Shown: positions 51,591-61,469, counted from the first letter of the stretch. The stretch: DNA of 64,000 nucleotides from Paenibacillus sp. (GCF_031177825.1 NZ_JAPSKE010000005.1:248001-312000); one strand, 5' to 3'. Notes: generated by a model not told the origin, from the letters alone. Numbers and translations: made by a program.

Positions 51591-52718
51591 TTACCAAAAT
51601 AGCTCGCCGTGTCCCAACCATTGAGAGAGACCTTCCACGAAGTAGTAATCGCCGTAGATCAGAGGGACGTCAATATTTCTGCCTTCCGGGTAATGGCTCG
51701 TTCCATGTAAAATCAGCCCTTCTTCGTCTTCCTTATCGAAGGTGCCGTAATGCTCATACAAGGAACGAAGGATGCGCTCGCCCGCATGGCGGTAAAGGTC
51801 GGACTCCACGACGGCCACCTGCTTCGCAAGCAGCAGGAGTCCGCAAGCCGCGCACGCCCCGGCCGACGAATCGCGGTACTTGGGCACCTCCGCGGGAAGA
51901 CGGAAATCCCAGTGGGGGACATGATCCTCCGGGAGATTGGCGAGGAAGAAATGCGCCACGCGCTTCGCCGCCTGTAAATAACGCTCATCCCCCGTATGTC
52001 GATAGCTGAGCGCCATACCGTACAACGCCCATGCGGTGCCGCGCGACCAAGCCGACTCGGCCGAGTAGCCCTGTCCTCCGTTCGCTCCGACCTTCTCGCC
52101 GGTCAAGGGATCGAAGATGACGATATGGTACACCGAGCCGTCGGGTCGGATGAAATGCTCCAACACCGTATCCGCGTGCGCGACGGCGATATGCTTGAAG
52201 CGCGGATCCCCGGTCGCCTCGGAAGCCCAATGCAATAACGGCAAATTCATCATACAATCGATGATCGCCCAGCCCGCGTTGTTTTCCCCGGGTTTCCAGG
52301 GATTCCAAGCCCGAATAAACTTTCCTTGAATATTGAAGCGCGCCGCAAGAAGGTTGGCCGCCAGCAGCGCGCGGCGCCTGGAATCTTCGTTATCGAGCAG
52401 CTTATACCGGGCAACGCTGGTTAAGGTCCACATAAAACCGATATCGTGATCCAGACGATAATACTCGGCAATGACTGGATCCAGCTTCTCCTCGCACGCC
52501 TCGGCGATGTTCCGCAGCGCCTCGTCCTTCGTATCGCGGTACACGAGCCAAAGCAGACCGGGCCAGAAGCCCGCGGTCCACCAATGAGCCGGCTCCAACG
52601 CGTATTTACCGTTCACGCTGGCGTGAGGAAATGCGGGTCCGATGCGGCCGCTCGTTCGAGACACCTTCTCTACCACGTCGTTCCAAGCGCTCTGCGCCCA
52701 ATCCGTTCGTACGTTCAT
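51591..52718 (-). CDS. GH88 unsaturated glucuronyl hydrolase
   Basis: A 375-residue alpha/alpha-barrel hydrolase without signal peptide. The two key Asp of unsaturated glucuronyl hydrolases are seen as Asp92 in LDHDIGFMW and Asp154 in WAIIDCMMNLPLL; the aromatic PAHWWTAGFWPGLLW also fits. It removes the 4,5-unsaturated uronate left by lyases, by hydration of the double bond. The start at 52718 follows GAGAGGGTG; the longer frame begins inside the upstream gene. It is next to a heparinase-like lyase, as expected for its substrate source. Confidence 0.93.
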   Translation of the reverse strand: MNVRTDWAQSAWNDVVEKVSRTSGRIGPAFPHASVNGKYALEPAHWWTAGFWPGLLWLVYRDTKDEALRNIAEACEEKLDPVIAEYYRLDHDIGFMWTLTSVARYKLLDNEDSRRRALLAANLLAARFNIQGKFIRAWNPWKPGENNAGWAIIDCMMNLPLLHWASEATGDPRFKHIAVAHADTVLEHFIRPDGSVYHIVIFDPLTGEKVGANGGQGYSAESAWSRGTAWALYGMALSYRHTGDERYLQAAKRVAHFFLANLPEDHVPHWDFRLPAEVPKYRDSSAGACAACGLLLLAKQVAVVESDLYRHAGERILRSLYEHYGTFDKEDEEGLILHGTSHYPEGRNIDVPLIYGDYYFVEGLSQWLGHGELFW

Positions 52719-52737
52719 CGGGGACACCCTCTCCATG

Positions 52738-54564
52738 TTAAGTAAGACGATAGGTTTCAAAACGGACCGTAATCGGCACTTCTTCGGCCGGATGCTCCGC
52801 CTCCAAATCGATTGCATACACCGGAATGCGCTTGGAGTCTTTGTTCACAAATTCAAATGTATGAATGACCGGCCTCACCGCCCGTCGATCGAACACCGCT
52901 TCGACGCCGGACGCAGCCCCTTCGACCCGGACGCGTCCGTCCGCGGAAACCTTCGGTTCATGTAAAGTTATGAATCTACTGATCGCGGATGATGGCGGCG
53001 TAAGAAACGAATACCTGTCTTTCAACTCAAGAACATGTCGCGCAAAGGTAAACTGCCGGACCAGCGACCGCAGATTCGCCGTTCCGTACGCTTCCGTCAT
53101 GTCGAGGGTATAGGTTACTTGCTCTTCGCTTTCTTCGAACCGAAGCACCTTCGCTCGATACGTTGCGCCGGCTTGTTGATCGGCACCCTCGACGATCGGA
53201 ACGGAATGCCCCGCCGAGCTGTTGCATAAATACGAGTACCGCTCCGCCCCGAAATAGCCCTTCGTATATTCGCCGGAGCCGAGATCGGTCAGCAGCGTTT
53301 CCCCGTCGACATGGAGCACGAAGCTCCCGATATCGTTCTGGTTATGCGGTTCGTCGTTATGGCCGCCTTTCGCGGCGAACGCGTACCGTACGCCGTCGAA
53401 CGTCCGTCTGACGACCGCCCACTGCGCGTCCGGCAGCAAGTACGCACCGTCCGGCCACTCCTCGCCCGTCCACTCGGCGCGGCTCCAGAGGAAGTCCCGA
53501 ATGAAGGGGCCCCATCTCCCGATCGGATCCTTCACGATGCTCCACTTATTCTCTACGTTCGGAACGTGGATCTCGGGGTAACGACGTTTCAATGCATGAA
53601 TCAAGCCCATGGAAAACAGGGACGTCGGCTCGCAATCGGAGAACGGCACCGTGTAAGGCCCGCTCAGGTAACACTTCTGATGAAACAACGCGATTTGCTT
53701 GATTTTCTCGCCTTCCAGCAAATCGATCCGTCCCGCGGTTCTTTGCTTGAGCAGCGAGGCGAAGTACGAGTAAAAGCCGAAACCGTAACTCCAGTATCCT
53801 ACGCCCTCCGTGGAGGCGCCGTCGTTTCCGAAGCCGTGCAGGTAGCTCTCCATCGTCCCCAACAACCGATGAACGATCGGCGCGAGCTCCTCGGCGCTTG
53901 GGATTAGATACAAGGCGGCGGCGCCGACGGAGCCGCCGCATACGCTCGCCCAGTTGTTCCCCAAAGTTTCCCACTCATAGGTGGAGCCGAGGGTACAGTA
54001 GGTTTCTAGAATCCTCTCTCTCACTTCCGCTTCCGCTCGGGACGCGACCGCAGGACTTATTCTCTCTTTAAGAAGAAAGACGATTTCCGCAAGGGCGAAC
54101 CCGGTCTCCGCGGCGAACAAATCGATGCTGTATCGATTTCGCCGCAGGTGCGACGGGTTCAGTGAATTCCCGCCCAAGTGAGCCGGCAGGCACCAAGTAT
54201 ACTCGTCGCATATGGCCCATATCGCGTCCTCCAGCGCATGAACATAGAGGTCGGAATCCTTGTCGAGCAGAGCCAAAAACGCAAGGACCGATAAACGCTT
54301 TCGCCTCGCGAAAAACAAACGTTCGAATTCGATTCTCGACCCCTGGGTATCGAATGACTTGAAGGAAGAGAACGCAAGCGTAACGATCGGCTCGGAGAGC
54401 AGACGTTCCCCTTCTTCCCGGATCTCCTCCACCATCTCCCGATAGAAGGGGGACGTCCGGATTTCCTCCCATTTGCCCGCGTCTCTCGCCTCGTCGAACA
54501 ACATCGTGCGCCGATCCGAACGATCGCCGATCTGCAAGGCCCGTTTGATAGCAACGTAATCCAT
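52738..54564 (-). CDS. Heparinase II/III-family lyase, cytoplasmic
   Basis: A 608-residue protein: an alpha/alpha-toroid (about 60-370) with NNWASVCGGSVGAAALYL and the Tyr-rich EGVGYWSYGFGFYSYF, then a beta-sandwich starting at GGHNDEPHNQNDIGSFV, the Hepar_II_III signature. Tyr and His in these motifs are candidate catalytic residues. No signal peptide, so it is probably an exo-lyase for imported oligosaccharides (heparin, alginate or exopolysaccharide type). GAGGGG serves ATG at 54564 (another ATG two codons earlier). Only 12 bases separate it from the response regulator. Confidence 0.9.
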   Translation of the reverse strand: MDYVAIKRALQIGDRSDRRTMLFDEARDAGKWEEIRTSPFYREMVEEIREEGERLLSEPIVTLAFSSFKSFDTQGSRIEFERLFFARRKRLSVLAFLALLDKDSDLYVHALEDAIWAICDEYTWCLPAHLGGNSLNPSHLRRNRYSIDLFAAETGFALAEIVFLLKERISPAVASRAEAEVRERILETYCTLGSTYEWETLGNNWASVCGGSVGAAALYLIPSAEELAPIVHRLLGTMESYLHGFGNDGASTEGVGYWSYGFGFYSYFASLLKQRTAGRIDLLEGEKIKQIALFHQKCYLSGPYTVPFSDCEPTSLFSMGLIHALKRRYPEIHVPNVENKWSIVKDPIGRWGPFIRDFLWSRAEWTGEEWPDGAYLLPDAQWAVVRRTFDGVRYAFAAKGGHNDEPHNQNDIGSFVLHVDGETLLTDLGSGEYTKGYFGAERYSYLCNSSAGHSVPIVEGADQQAGATYRAKVLRFEESEEQVTYTLDMTEAYGTANLRSLVRQFTFARHVLELKDRYSFLTPPSSAISRFITLHEPKVSADGRVRVEGAASGVEAVFDRRAVRPVIHTFEFVNKDSKRIPVYAIDLEAEHPAEEVPITVRFETYRLT

Positions 54565-54576
54565 AGTCATCCCCTC

Positions 54577-56187
54577 TTAAGCGCCCCGGTTCCGGTAATC
54601 GATCGGGGTGACGCCGGTGTACCCTTTGAATAATTTAATGAAGTAGCTTTGATTGTCGTAGCCGAGCAGCTCGCAGATTTTCGCTACGGGCTGGGCGGTC
54701 TGGTCGAGCAATTCCTTCGCGCGCTCCATCTTCGTCCGAATGACGTATTCGATGAACGTCTCGCCCGTCTCTTTCTTAAACAACCTGCTGAAATAGCTAG
54801 GGTTTAAGTGCAGATGCTCCGCGATGTCGTCCAGACCGATCCTACGATCCAGATGTAGGGACACGTACTGGTACGCGTCTAGCACTTCCTTCCGCTGCGT
54901 CCGCACGCGGGAATTCTCGGCCGCCGTCATCGCCGCGAGGAGATGTTCGGTCAGCCAATTCCCCAACTCGCGAAGGGACCCGATCTCCGCGATGTCCTTA
55001 TGCAAGCTCTCGGCGGACTTCGACGAACGGAAAGAATGTAAAGACTGATGTTTGAGGCGAATGTCGAGCAGCAGCTTTAACATCCAATCCTTTACGGTTT
55101 CAGGCGCGTATTTGGCTTTCCTAAGGAACTCTATCCATTCCCCGACCTTCGCCTTCACCTCTGCCGGATCCCGCTTCGCGATGCTTTCGCGGAATCGCTC
55201 GCTCGCTTCGTCGTAATAGGCGAATAAATCGCCCTCGGTCGGCTCGAACCGCGCGAACGACGCAATCTCTCCGCGCTCCATATAGAATCTCTGGCCGGTT
55301 TCCGTCAACAGGTTGGTTAACCCAAACTTGGTTTGCTCCGGCGCGCGGCACATCTCCCCGATCACGAACGACATCGACAGCTTAAGCGAACGGCCGAGCG
55401 ACTGCCGAATCCGTTCGATCAGCTTCCGAGCTTCGTCGAAGCCGTTCACCGTCAAAGTCGGACGGAAGGAATGCAAAATCATCCATTCTTTCTCGCTATA
55501 TGGGAACAGTACGGCTTCCGCGCCGGATTCGGCAATGATCTCTTCGATCACGTTCGTGACGGCGAACCGCAAAATATCGTCCGACATGAACCGTTGCTGG
55601 GCCTGAAGGGAATCGTCGATCGTTCCGATCGTCGGCAGCACCGCTCTTCCCTCGACCGGCAAGCCGAACGAAGCGAGCTCCTCGTTCCACGCCTTCGCTT
55701 GCAGCAGCGGCTGTTGGATCGCGTTCCGAATCCACTTCTCCTTCATCGCTTCGCGCGAGCGGTCCACCAGATGACGCAGCTTGTGCCGCTCGAGGTCGAG
55801 CTTGCGCTCCTCGTCGAGGCTGGCGGAAAACCGGACGAGGACTTGCTCTAAATCGTTAGGGTCCAGCGTATCCTTCACGAGGTAATCCTGTACCTGCATC
55901 TTCATCGCGCGCTGGGCATAATGGAATTCGCTGTGGCAGGACAAAATCGCGACTCGAAGGCCCGGCTTCCGTTCCTTCAGCCGTTGCACGAGTTCCAAGC
56001 CGTCCATCTTCGGCATCCCGATATCGGTAATGAGGATATCGGGCATCTCCCGATCGGCGGCCGCCAGCGCTTCGAGACCGTTTTCATATGCGCCTTCTAA
56101 CGTAAGTCCGAGCCGCTCCCAATCGATTGCTTCGGATAACAGCTCCAGCACCGGATAATCGTCGTCGACCAACATGACTTTATACAT
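54577..56187 (-). CDS. YesN-type AraC response regulator, long form
   Basis: A 536-residue regulator. Receiver with phospho-Asp in DILITDIGMPKMDGLELVQR and Lys in YLVKDTLD; a central helical domain of about 300 residues; C-terminal AraC domain with LDDIAEHLHLNPSYFSRLFK and KICELLGYDNQSYFIKLFKG. AGGAGGGG precedes the ATG. It lies between its kinase and the lyase genes in the same operon, so it is likely an activator of the locus, including its own promoter upstream of 61367. Confidence 0.94.
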   Translation of the reverse strand: MYKVMLVDDDYPVLELLSEAIDWERLGLTLEGAYENGLEALAAADREMPDILITDIGMPKMDGLELVQRLKERKPGLRVAILSCHSEFHYAQRAMKMQVQDYLVKDTLDPNDLEQVLVRFSASLDEERKLDLERHKLRHLVDRSREAMKEKWIRNAIQQPLLQAKAWNEELASFGLPVEGRAVLPTIGTIDDSLQAQQRFMSDDILRFAVTNVIEEIIAESGAEAVLFPYSEKEWMILHSFRPTLTVNGFDEARKLIERIRQSLGRSLKLSMSFVIGEMCRAPEQTKFGLTNLLTETGQRFYMERGEIASFARFEPTEGDLFAYYDEASERFRESIAKRDPAEVKAKVGEWIEFLRKAKYAPETVKDWMLKLLLDIRLKHQSLHSFRSSKSAESLHKDIAEIGSLRELGNWLTEHLLAAMTAAENSRVRTQRKEVLDAYQYVSLHLDRRIGLDDIAEHLHLNPSYFSRLFKKETGETFIEYVIRTKMERAKELLDQTAQPVAKICELLGYDNQSYFIKLFKGYTGVTPIDYRNRGA

Positions 56188-56202
56188 ACCCTCGTGCCCC
56201 TC

Positions 56203-57999
56203 CTAGAACGGAACGAACATCGTCACCGTCGTCCCGCTTCCCTCTTCGCTGTCGATATGCATCTCGAACGCGTCTCCGAATCTGATGCGCATTCGCTCGT
56301 TCACGTTGGTCAATCCGATGCCGGAAAACCCGGAACGATGATCCCCTTCGCCTGTCGGAAGCTCTTCGCGCTTCAGCCGGTTCCGCAGATGCGTTACCGC
56401 CGCCGGACGCATTCCCGTGCCGTCGTCCCGAACGGCGATCCGCAACGTCTTCCCCTCTACTTCGGCCGACACGAGAATCGTTCCGGACCGCTGCTGGAAG
56501 CCGTGAATGAGCGCGTTCTCGATGACGGGCTGCAGGAAGAAGCGCGGCACCTGCGCCAGCATCGCCTCCGACGAAATCGCAACCGACAGCGTCACGCTTT
56601 CCTTCTGGCGCATATTCATCAGGTTCACGTAATCGATCGCCGTGCTGACCTCTTCGTGCAGGGTAATCGTCTCTTCGTCGCGGTCGATCGTCATGCGCAG
56701 CAGCCTCGACAGCGAGGAGAGCATCTCCGCGCTTTCCTTATCGCCCTTGCGCAGCACCTTCATCCGGATCGAATTGAGCACATTGAACAAGAAGTGCGGG
56801 TTGATTTGCGCCTGCAGCATCCTCAGCTCCGCCTTCCGCTTGCGCGATTGCTCTTCGGTAATTTCCGCGATCATCTGCTTGATCCGGTCCAACATCTGAT
56901 CGAACTGTCGGCCGAGACGCCCGATTTCGTCGCGCCCCTTCATCCGCGAGCGCACCTCGAGATTGCCCCGTTCTACCGTCAGCGCGAGCTTCCCTAGACT
57001 GACGAGGGGCTTCGTAAATGCGCGAATCAGCAATACCAACACGATTAGAAACACGGTGAAGGCGATCACTTGAAACGCGAATACGGTTTGGAAAATGTGA
57101 TTGATTTGATGCACCGCATCCTTATATGGGGTCAGAAGCACGAGCTTCCAATCCTTAATCCCCGCGGCATGCTGAGCGACCAGGTATCGCTCTCCATCCA
57201 GCTCGACGATGGACGATTCTTCGGGTTCATCGGACAAATACGTCAGCCGTTCGCCGATCCGGCCGGCATCGAGATGCGACATGACCCGGTTCTCCCCGTC
57301 GACGAGCATCACCTCATGCCCCGTGCCGAGTCGCTCGAAGATCGATTCGATCTGATTGTCCGGCACCGTAACGACGACATAAGCGTACACCCTTTGGTTC
57401 GGGCGCCTCAGCGTTCTAGCGACCGAGATTTGTTGTCTTCCCGCGGCTTTCTCATATAAATAAGGCGAAGGTTCCGCTTCCACCCAATACGCCGCCATGC
57501 CGGTTAATCCCTCAAGGTCCGGGAACCAAGGCTCCTCGAATAAAAGCCGCGGGTCGTATTCGTGGAGCAAATAATTGATGAAAAATCTGCCGTTCGGCAG
57601 CAAGATCGTCACATACGTTCTTTCGCCGATGATGGAGATGTTGTCGATCTTGCTCGTGATCTCGTAGCGATCCGCGAATTCCCGGTACTCCGCGTTTTCC
57701 CCCGTATATTCCTTGCCGGCCGCCTGCTCCTTCAAGATCACGTTCATATCCGGATCCGCAATGATGTAGTTCGAGATATTCAGCATGTTGTCGAACAATC
57801 CGGTCAGGTACCCTTCGATCAGCTTCAGCTGCTCTTGCGCATTCTTCTCCGCTTGTTCCTGAACGGCATCCCGCGTCAACACGTTCGAGACGGACAACGT
57901 GATGAGCGTGGGGACCAGAAGGCAGGCGATCGAAGTCAAGATCAGCTTATACCGGAACGAACCGATAAACGGCCGAAGCCAATGCTTTCCCTTCTCCAA
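56203..57999 (-). CDS. YesM-type sensor histidine kinase
   Basis: A 598-residue kinase. TM1 is about 15-37, an extracellular dCache-like sensor about 38-290, TM2 about 295-320 (VIAFTVFLIVLVLLIRAFT), HAMP, then His_kinase with QINPHFLFNVLNSIRM and HATPase with ENALIHGFQQRSG and DDGTGM. TTG start after GAGGAGG. It is placed after the binding protein it may interact with and 16 bases before its regulator gene. Confidence 0.94.
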   Translation of the reverse strand: MEKGKHWLRPFIGSFRYKLILTSIACLLVPTLITLSVSNVLTRDAVQEQAEKNAQEQLKLIEGYLTGLFDNMLNISNYIIADPDMNVILKEQAAGKEYTGENAEYREFADRYEITSKIDNISIIGERTYVTILLPNGRFFINYLLHEYDPRLLFEEPWFPDLEGLTGMAAYWVEAEPSPYLYEKAAGRQQISVARTLRRPNQRVYAYVVVTVPDNQIESIFERLGTGHEVMLVDGENRVMSHLDAGRIGERLTYLSDEPEESSIVELDGERYLVAQHAAGIKDWKLVLLTPYKDAVHQINHIFQTVFAFQVIAFTVFLIVLVLLIRAFTKPLVSLGKLALTVERGNLEVRSRMKGRDEIGRLGRQFDQMLDRIKQMIAEITEEQSRKRKAELRMLQAQINPHFLFNVLNSIRMKVLRKGDKESAEMLSSLSRLLRMTIDRDEETITLHEEVSTAIDYVNLMNMRQKESVTLSVAISSEAMLAQVPRFFLQPVIENALIHGFQQRSGTILVSAEVEGKTLRIAVRDDGTGMRPAAVTHLRNRLKREELPTGEGDHRSGFSGIGLTNVNERMRIRFGDAFEMHIDSEEGSGTTVTMFVPF

Positions 58000-58074
58000 T
58001 CGCCCCGCCTCCTCTTGTTCTTACGACGAAAAGAGGCGCGATACCGCCGCCTCTTTCCCCCATCATATCGCTTC

Positions 58075-59481
58075 CTATTTGTTATTGTCGATAATTTCTT
58101 GCACGGCGGTTTTCATATTGGCAAGCGTCGTATCCAGGTCTTGCGATCCGAGAATCAACAGCTCGTATTGCTCGTTGAGCGCCTTATATACTTCCGCTTG
58201 GTATGTGACCGGAGGAATGATTTTGCCCGACTTGGAATTCGCCAACACGTTGATGAGCGACGCCTTGTCGACGTTCTCCGGCTTCTGCGTTCCGCTGAGG
58301 ATCGAATCGACGATCTTCTCGAGGTCTGCGTCCGACACCTTGCTCCAAGAAGGAATGTTGCGCCCGTACTTCGCAAGACCTTCCGTCGTATACCAACGGA
58401 TGAATTGATACGCTTCTTTCTTATGCTGCGACTTCTCCGCTACGGCCATGAAGTCCGTCGTCACCGGCGTATATCCGATCGCATCGGTGTCGCTGTTTCT
58501 CGGATAAGGCGCGATCGCGACGTTGAAGTTGAGCGGGTTTTGCTCCGTGCCGCCGAGCTCGCTGTTCATCCAGCTGCCGATCAGCACCATGCTGGCCGAT
58601 TGGTTGAAGAACTGCGTCCGGTAATGCAGCTTCTGCGACAGCATATCCGCATACGGCGTGGACGATCCGTCTTCCCGCTCCATCTTCAGGCGCAGCTCCA
58701 GCGTCCGCTTGAACATCGGATCGTCCAAGTTCGACGAGCCGTCCGCCTTGAGGAAATCGGTATCTTCCGCTTTGTTCGCGAGCGAGAGGCGCAAGAACTC
58801 CATCCAACCGCCGTTCTGCGGACCGTGGAAGTACGTGCCGTACCGCTTCGTCGCGCCTTCGCCCGTCGTGAGCGTCTTCGCGTACTCCGCGAACTGGTCC
58901 CACGTCCAATCCGTCGGCACTTCAAGCCCCGCCGCATCCAGATGATCTTTATTAAGCATCACATACCATGGGTTGAACTTGCCCGGCAATGCATAGTATT
59001 GCCCTTGCATCAGCGTGTCGACCTTGTACTCTTCCGACACCTTGAAGCCTTCTTCCTCGATGAAGGCGTTGATCGGCGCAACCATGCCGAGGCCTACGCG
59101 CTGCGCATAGGAAGCCGGGTCGCTGAACATGAGGACGTCCAGCTGCTCGCCGGAAGCGGCCGCCAAGTCGAGCTTCTGCGTCGCTTCGTTCGTATCGCCC
59201 TTCTCGCTGAGGGTGACGAGTTCCACCTTGATGTTCGGATACGCTTCTTCGAAAGCGGCGAGCGTCGCTTCCCAGTTGTACTGCGCTTCCGTACCGTGCG
59301 TGTGGAATTTGATCGTCACGGGTTCGGCTGCAGGCGTTTCCGTCGCGGGCTGTTCGCCGGCAGGCGCCGAGCTCCCGCCCGTTTCCGGCGCCGGCGTCGT
59401 GCCGCCGCCGCTGGAGCAGCCTACTAATAAGCTAAGAATAAGACCGGTCGCGAACATGCTTTTTCCAAAGTTCCTTTTCAT
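58075..59481 (-). CDS. Sugar-binding lipoprotein of the heparinase-type locus
   Basis: A 468-residue lipoprotein: MKRNFGKSMFATGLILSLLV, lipobox Cys, Gly/Pro linker, and an SBP_bac_1 domain (ITIKFHTHG-like start, YPNIKVELVTLSEKGDTNEA). ATG at 59481 is 7 bases after GGAGGG; the longer frame is an artefact. A cre-like site lies in its leader and a TACAAT -10 may give extra, binding-protein-specific transcription. Confidence 0.93.
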   Translation of the reverse strand: MKRNFGKSMFATGLILSLLVGCSSGGGTTPAPETGGSSAPAGEQPATETPAAEPVTIKFHTHGTEAQYNWEATLAAFEEAYPNIKVELVTLSEKGDTNEATQKLDLAAASGEQLDVLMFSDPASYAQRVGLGMVAPINAFIEEEGFKVSEEYKVDTLMQGQYYALPGKFNPWYVMLNKDHLDAAGLEVPTDWTWDQFAEYAKTLTTGEGATKRYGTYFHGPQNGGWMEFLRLSLANKAEDTDFLKADGSSNLDDPMFKRTLELRLKMEREDGSSTPYADMLSQKLHYRTQFFNQSASMVLIGSWMNSELGGTEQNPLNFNVAIAPYPRNSDTDAIGYTPVTTDFMAVAEKSQHKKEAYQFIRWYTTEGLAKYGRNIPSWSKVSDADLEKIVDSILSGTQKPENVDKASLINVLANSKSGKIIPPVTYQAEVYKALNEQYELLILGSQDLDTTLANMKTAVQEIIDNNK

Positions 59482-59494
59482 GTATGACCCTCCG

Positions 59495-59508
59495 TGTAAC
59501 CGTTTTAT
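59495..59508. promoter_or_regulatory. Possible cre site in the lipoprotein leader
   Basis: TGTAACCGTTTTAT fits the cre consensus at 12 of 14 positions. Confidence 0.3.
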
Positions 59509-59595
59509 TTTCCTTTTCGTGATGATTGTATCAAGGGAAGGCGATGGAACCATGCTCTTAAATTGACTATTCTTACAACTATTTTTACTTTTTTA

Positions 59596-60429
59596 TTATC
59601 CTTTCACTCCGCCCATCGCGATTCCTTCGATTACTCTCTTTTGTCCGATCACGAACATCATCAGCAGCGGCAAGATCGCGGAGACGGCCGCCGCCATGAT
59701 CAGGGAATAAAACTCGCCGTTGATCGACGTAAACTTCTGCATCGCCAATTGAATCGTGAACAGCGAATCCGTTCGAAGGAAAATCAACGGATATTTATAG
59801 TCGTTCCACGTCCAGATGAAGCGAAGAATCGCATACGTGGCGATCGCCGGTTTCACCAGCGGGAATGCGATCTGCGCAAAGATGCGAAGGTGTCCGGCGC
59901 CGTCGATCTTGGCCGATTCGATGAATTCGTTGTGCACGCCCATGAAAAACTGTCTTAGCATGAACGTGCCCAGCACGCTGAAGCTTCCTAATAATATTAA
60001 TCCCCAATGGCTGTCGAACAACCCGATCATCCGGTATAGGATAAACTGCGGCACGAGAATGCCTTCCTGCGGCACCATGAACGTGGCTAGGACGATGAAG
60101 AACAACCATTTCCCCGCCGGGAATTGCACCTTCGAAAAGCCGTACGCCGCCATCGCGGATACGGTGCAAGAGACGACGGTCGTCACCACGGTTACAAAGA
60201 TGCTGTTGAGGTAATACTTCCAGAACGGGTGGTCTCCGAACCACACTTCCTTATAGTTCGAGAAGCCGATCCACTCCTGCGGAATCCATCGGATCGGGTA
60301 GGTGAACACCTCCCCTTCCAGCTTGAAGGAGGCGGATAACATCCAAGCGAACGGAAGCACGAACACTATGCCGACGAACGCCAAGGCGACGGTGACAAGC
60401 AGCTTTTTTACATCTAACGTTAGGCTCAT
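59596..60429 (-). CDS. ABC importer permease, MalG-like
   Basis: A 277-residue permease. Helix 1 is LLVTVALAFVGIVFVLPFAW, the EAA loop is FIESAKIDGAGHLRIFAQI and the tail is EGIAMGGVKG. The start at 60429 shares one base with the stop of the partner gene. Confidence 0.93.
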   Translation of the reverse strand: MSLTLDVKKLLVTVALAFVGIVFVLPFAWMLSASFKLEGEVFTYPIRWIPQEWIGFSNYKEVWFGDHPFWKYYLNSIFVTVVTTVVSCTVSAMAAYGFSKVQFPAGKWLFFIVLATFMVPQEGILVPQFILYRMIGLFDSHWGLILLGSFSVLGTFMLRQFFMGVHNEFIESAKIDGAGHLRIFAQIAFPLVKPAIATYAILRFIWTWNDYKYPLIFLRTDSLFTIQLAMQKFTSINGEFYSLIMAAAVSAILPLLMMFVIGQKRVIEGIAMGGVKG

Positions 60430-61367
60430 CAGTAGTTCACCCACTTTTTCTGTCCGACCCATTGTACGAACGTGATGACGAGCACGCATAGGAACAGGAA
60501 GATGGCTTGCGAAGAGGCGTACCCGATCTTCAAATTGACGAACGCGGTTTCGTACAAGTAATAAACGATGACATTCGTAGACCCCGCCGGTCCGCCCGCC
60601 GTCAGTACCGCAATGATGTCGAACACCTTGAATGTGTAGATGATTCCGGTTATGAGCAGGAAGAAGGTCGTGGGCGACAGCATCGGCAGCGTAATCCGGA
60701 AGAAGCGTACGAAGCCGTTCGCGCCGTCGATATCGGCCGCCTCGTACAAATCACGAGGAATCGATTGCAGCCCGGCCATATAGACGATCATGTTATAGCC
60801 GATCGAGATCCACACCGAAATCATCATCACGGAGACGAGCGCGAATTGCGGGTCGGCGATCCATTTGGGCGGATTGTCGATGCCGACGGACATCAGAAAC
60901 TGGTTCACCGGCCCCATCGACGGATGGAACAGCACGCGCCATACCGTCGCTACCGCAACGACGCTCGAGATGTAAGGCAAGAAGTAAATGACTTTAAAGA
61001 AACCTTTCATATATACGAACTTATTGATCAGGACCGCCAGGATCAGCGAGATGGCCAAGTATACCGGAACGGTGAGAAGGAAAATGGCATTATTCCGCAA
61101 TCCTTTAAGAAACTTGGTATCGTGAAACAGCTTATCGAAATTTTCCATTCCGATCCACTTGATGCCTTCGATGCCCGTGATCATGCTCCACTCCGTGAAG
61201 CTAAGGTAAAGCGCCGCCAGGATCGGCAGCAGCACCATAACGGTGACCCCGAGAAGCATCGGGCTTACGAATAGGAAACCGGCGAGCGACTCCATCCGCT
61301 GCATGCGGCCGCCGCGCCGCTTCTTCTTCCGCGATACGCTTGCCTGCACCTCCGAAACGGAATGCAT
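60429..61367 (-). CDS. ABC importer permease, MalF-like
   Basis: A 312-residue permease with a basic N-terminus (SRKKKRRGGRMQR). Helix 1 is LAGFLFVSPMLLGVTVMVLL and the EAA loop LYEAADIDGANGFVRFFRI. First gene of the operon running to 49709; AGGTGG precedes the ATG. Upstream are AGACA/AGAACA repeats that could be regulator sites. Confidence 0.93.
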   Translation of the reverse strand: MHSVSEVQASVSRKKKRRGGRMQRMESLAGFLFVSPMLLGVTVMVLLPILAALYLSFTEWSMITGIEGIKWIGMENFDKLFHDTKFLKGLRNNAIFLLTVPVYLAISLILAVLINKFVYMKGFFKVIYFLPYISSVVAVATVWRVLFHPSMGPVNQFLMSVGIDNPPKWIADPQFALVSVMMISVWISIGYNMIVYMAGLQSIPRDLYEAADIDGANGFVRFFRITLPMLSPTTFFLLITGIIYTFKVFDIIAVLTAGGPAGSTNVIVYYLYETAFVNLKIGYASSQAIFLFLCVLVITFVQWVGQKKWVNY

Positions 61368-61408
61368 ATTACCACCTCGTCTATGTTCTATGTCTGTGTC
61401 TACATTGT

Positions 61409-61442
61409 AAAAAAAAATACCGCTACGACCGTAACGGTATTT
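61409..61442 (-). terminator. Terminator of the decayed surface-protein gene
   Basis: On the minus strand the 28 bases of 61415-61442 fold into a near-perfect stem (one T-G pair) followed by nine T in all. It lies upstream of the importer operon start, so it could also act as an attenuator if transcription begins beyond it. Confidence 0.75.
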
Positions 61443-61469
61443 TGATCAATATGCAATTATTTTGACTTC

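Noticed and set aside
57562-59427. 621-codon plus-strand open frame
   Set aside because: It lies antisense to the kinase and the lipoprotein gene, is extremely Arg-rich, and has no ribosome site or domain.
61409-61442. Riboswitch upstream of the importer operon
   Set aside because: Only one simple hairpin with a U-tract; no aptamer-like structure was seen, and a remnant gene explains it.
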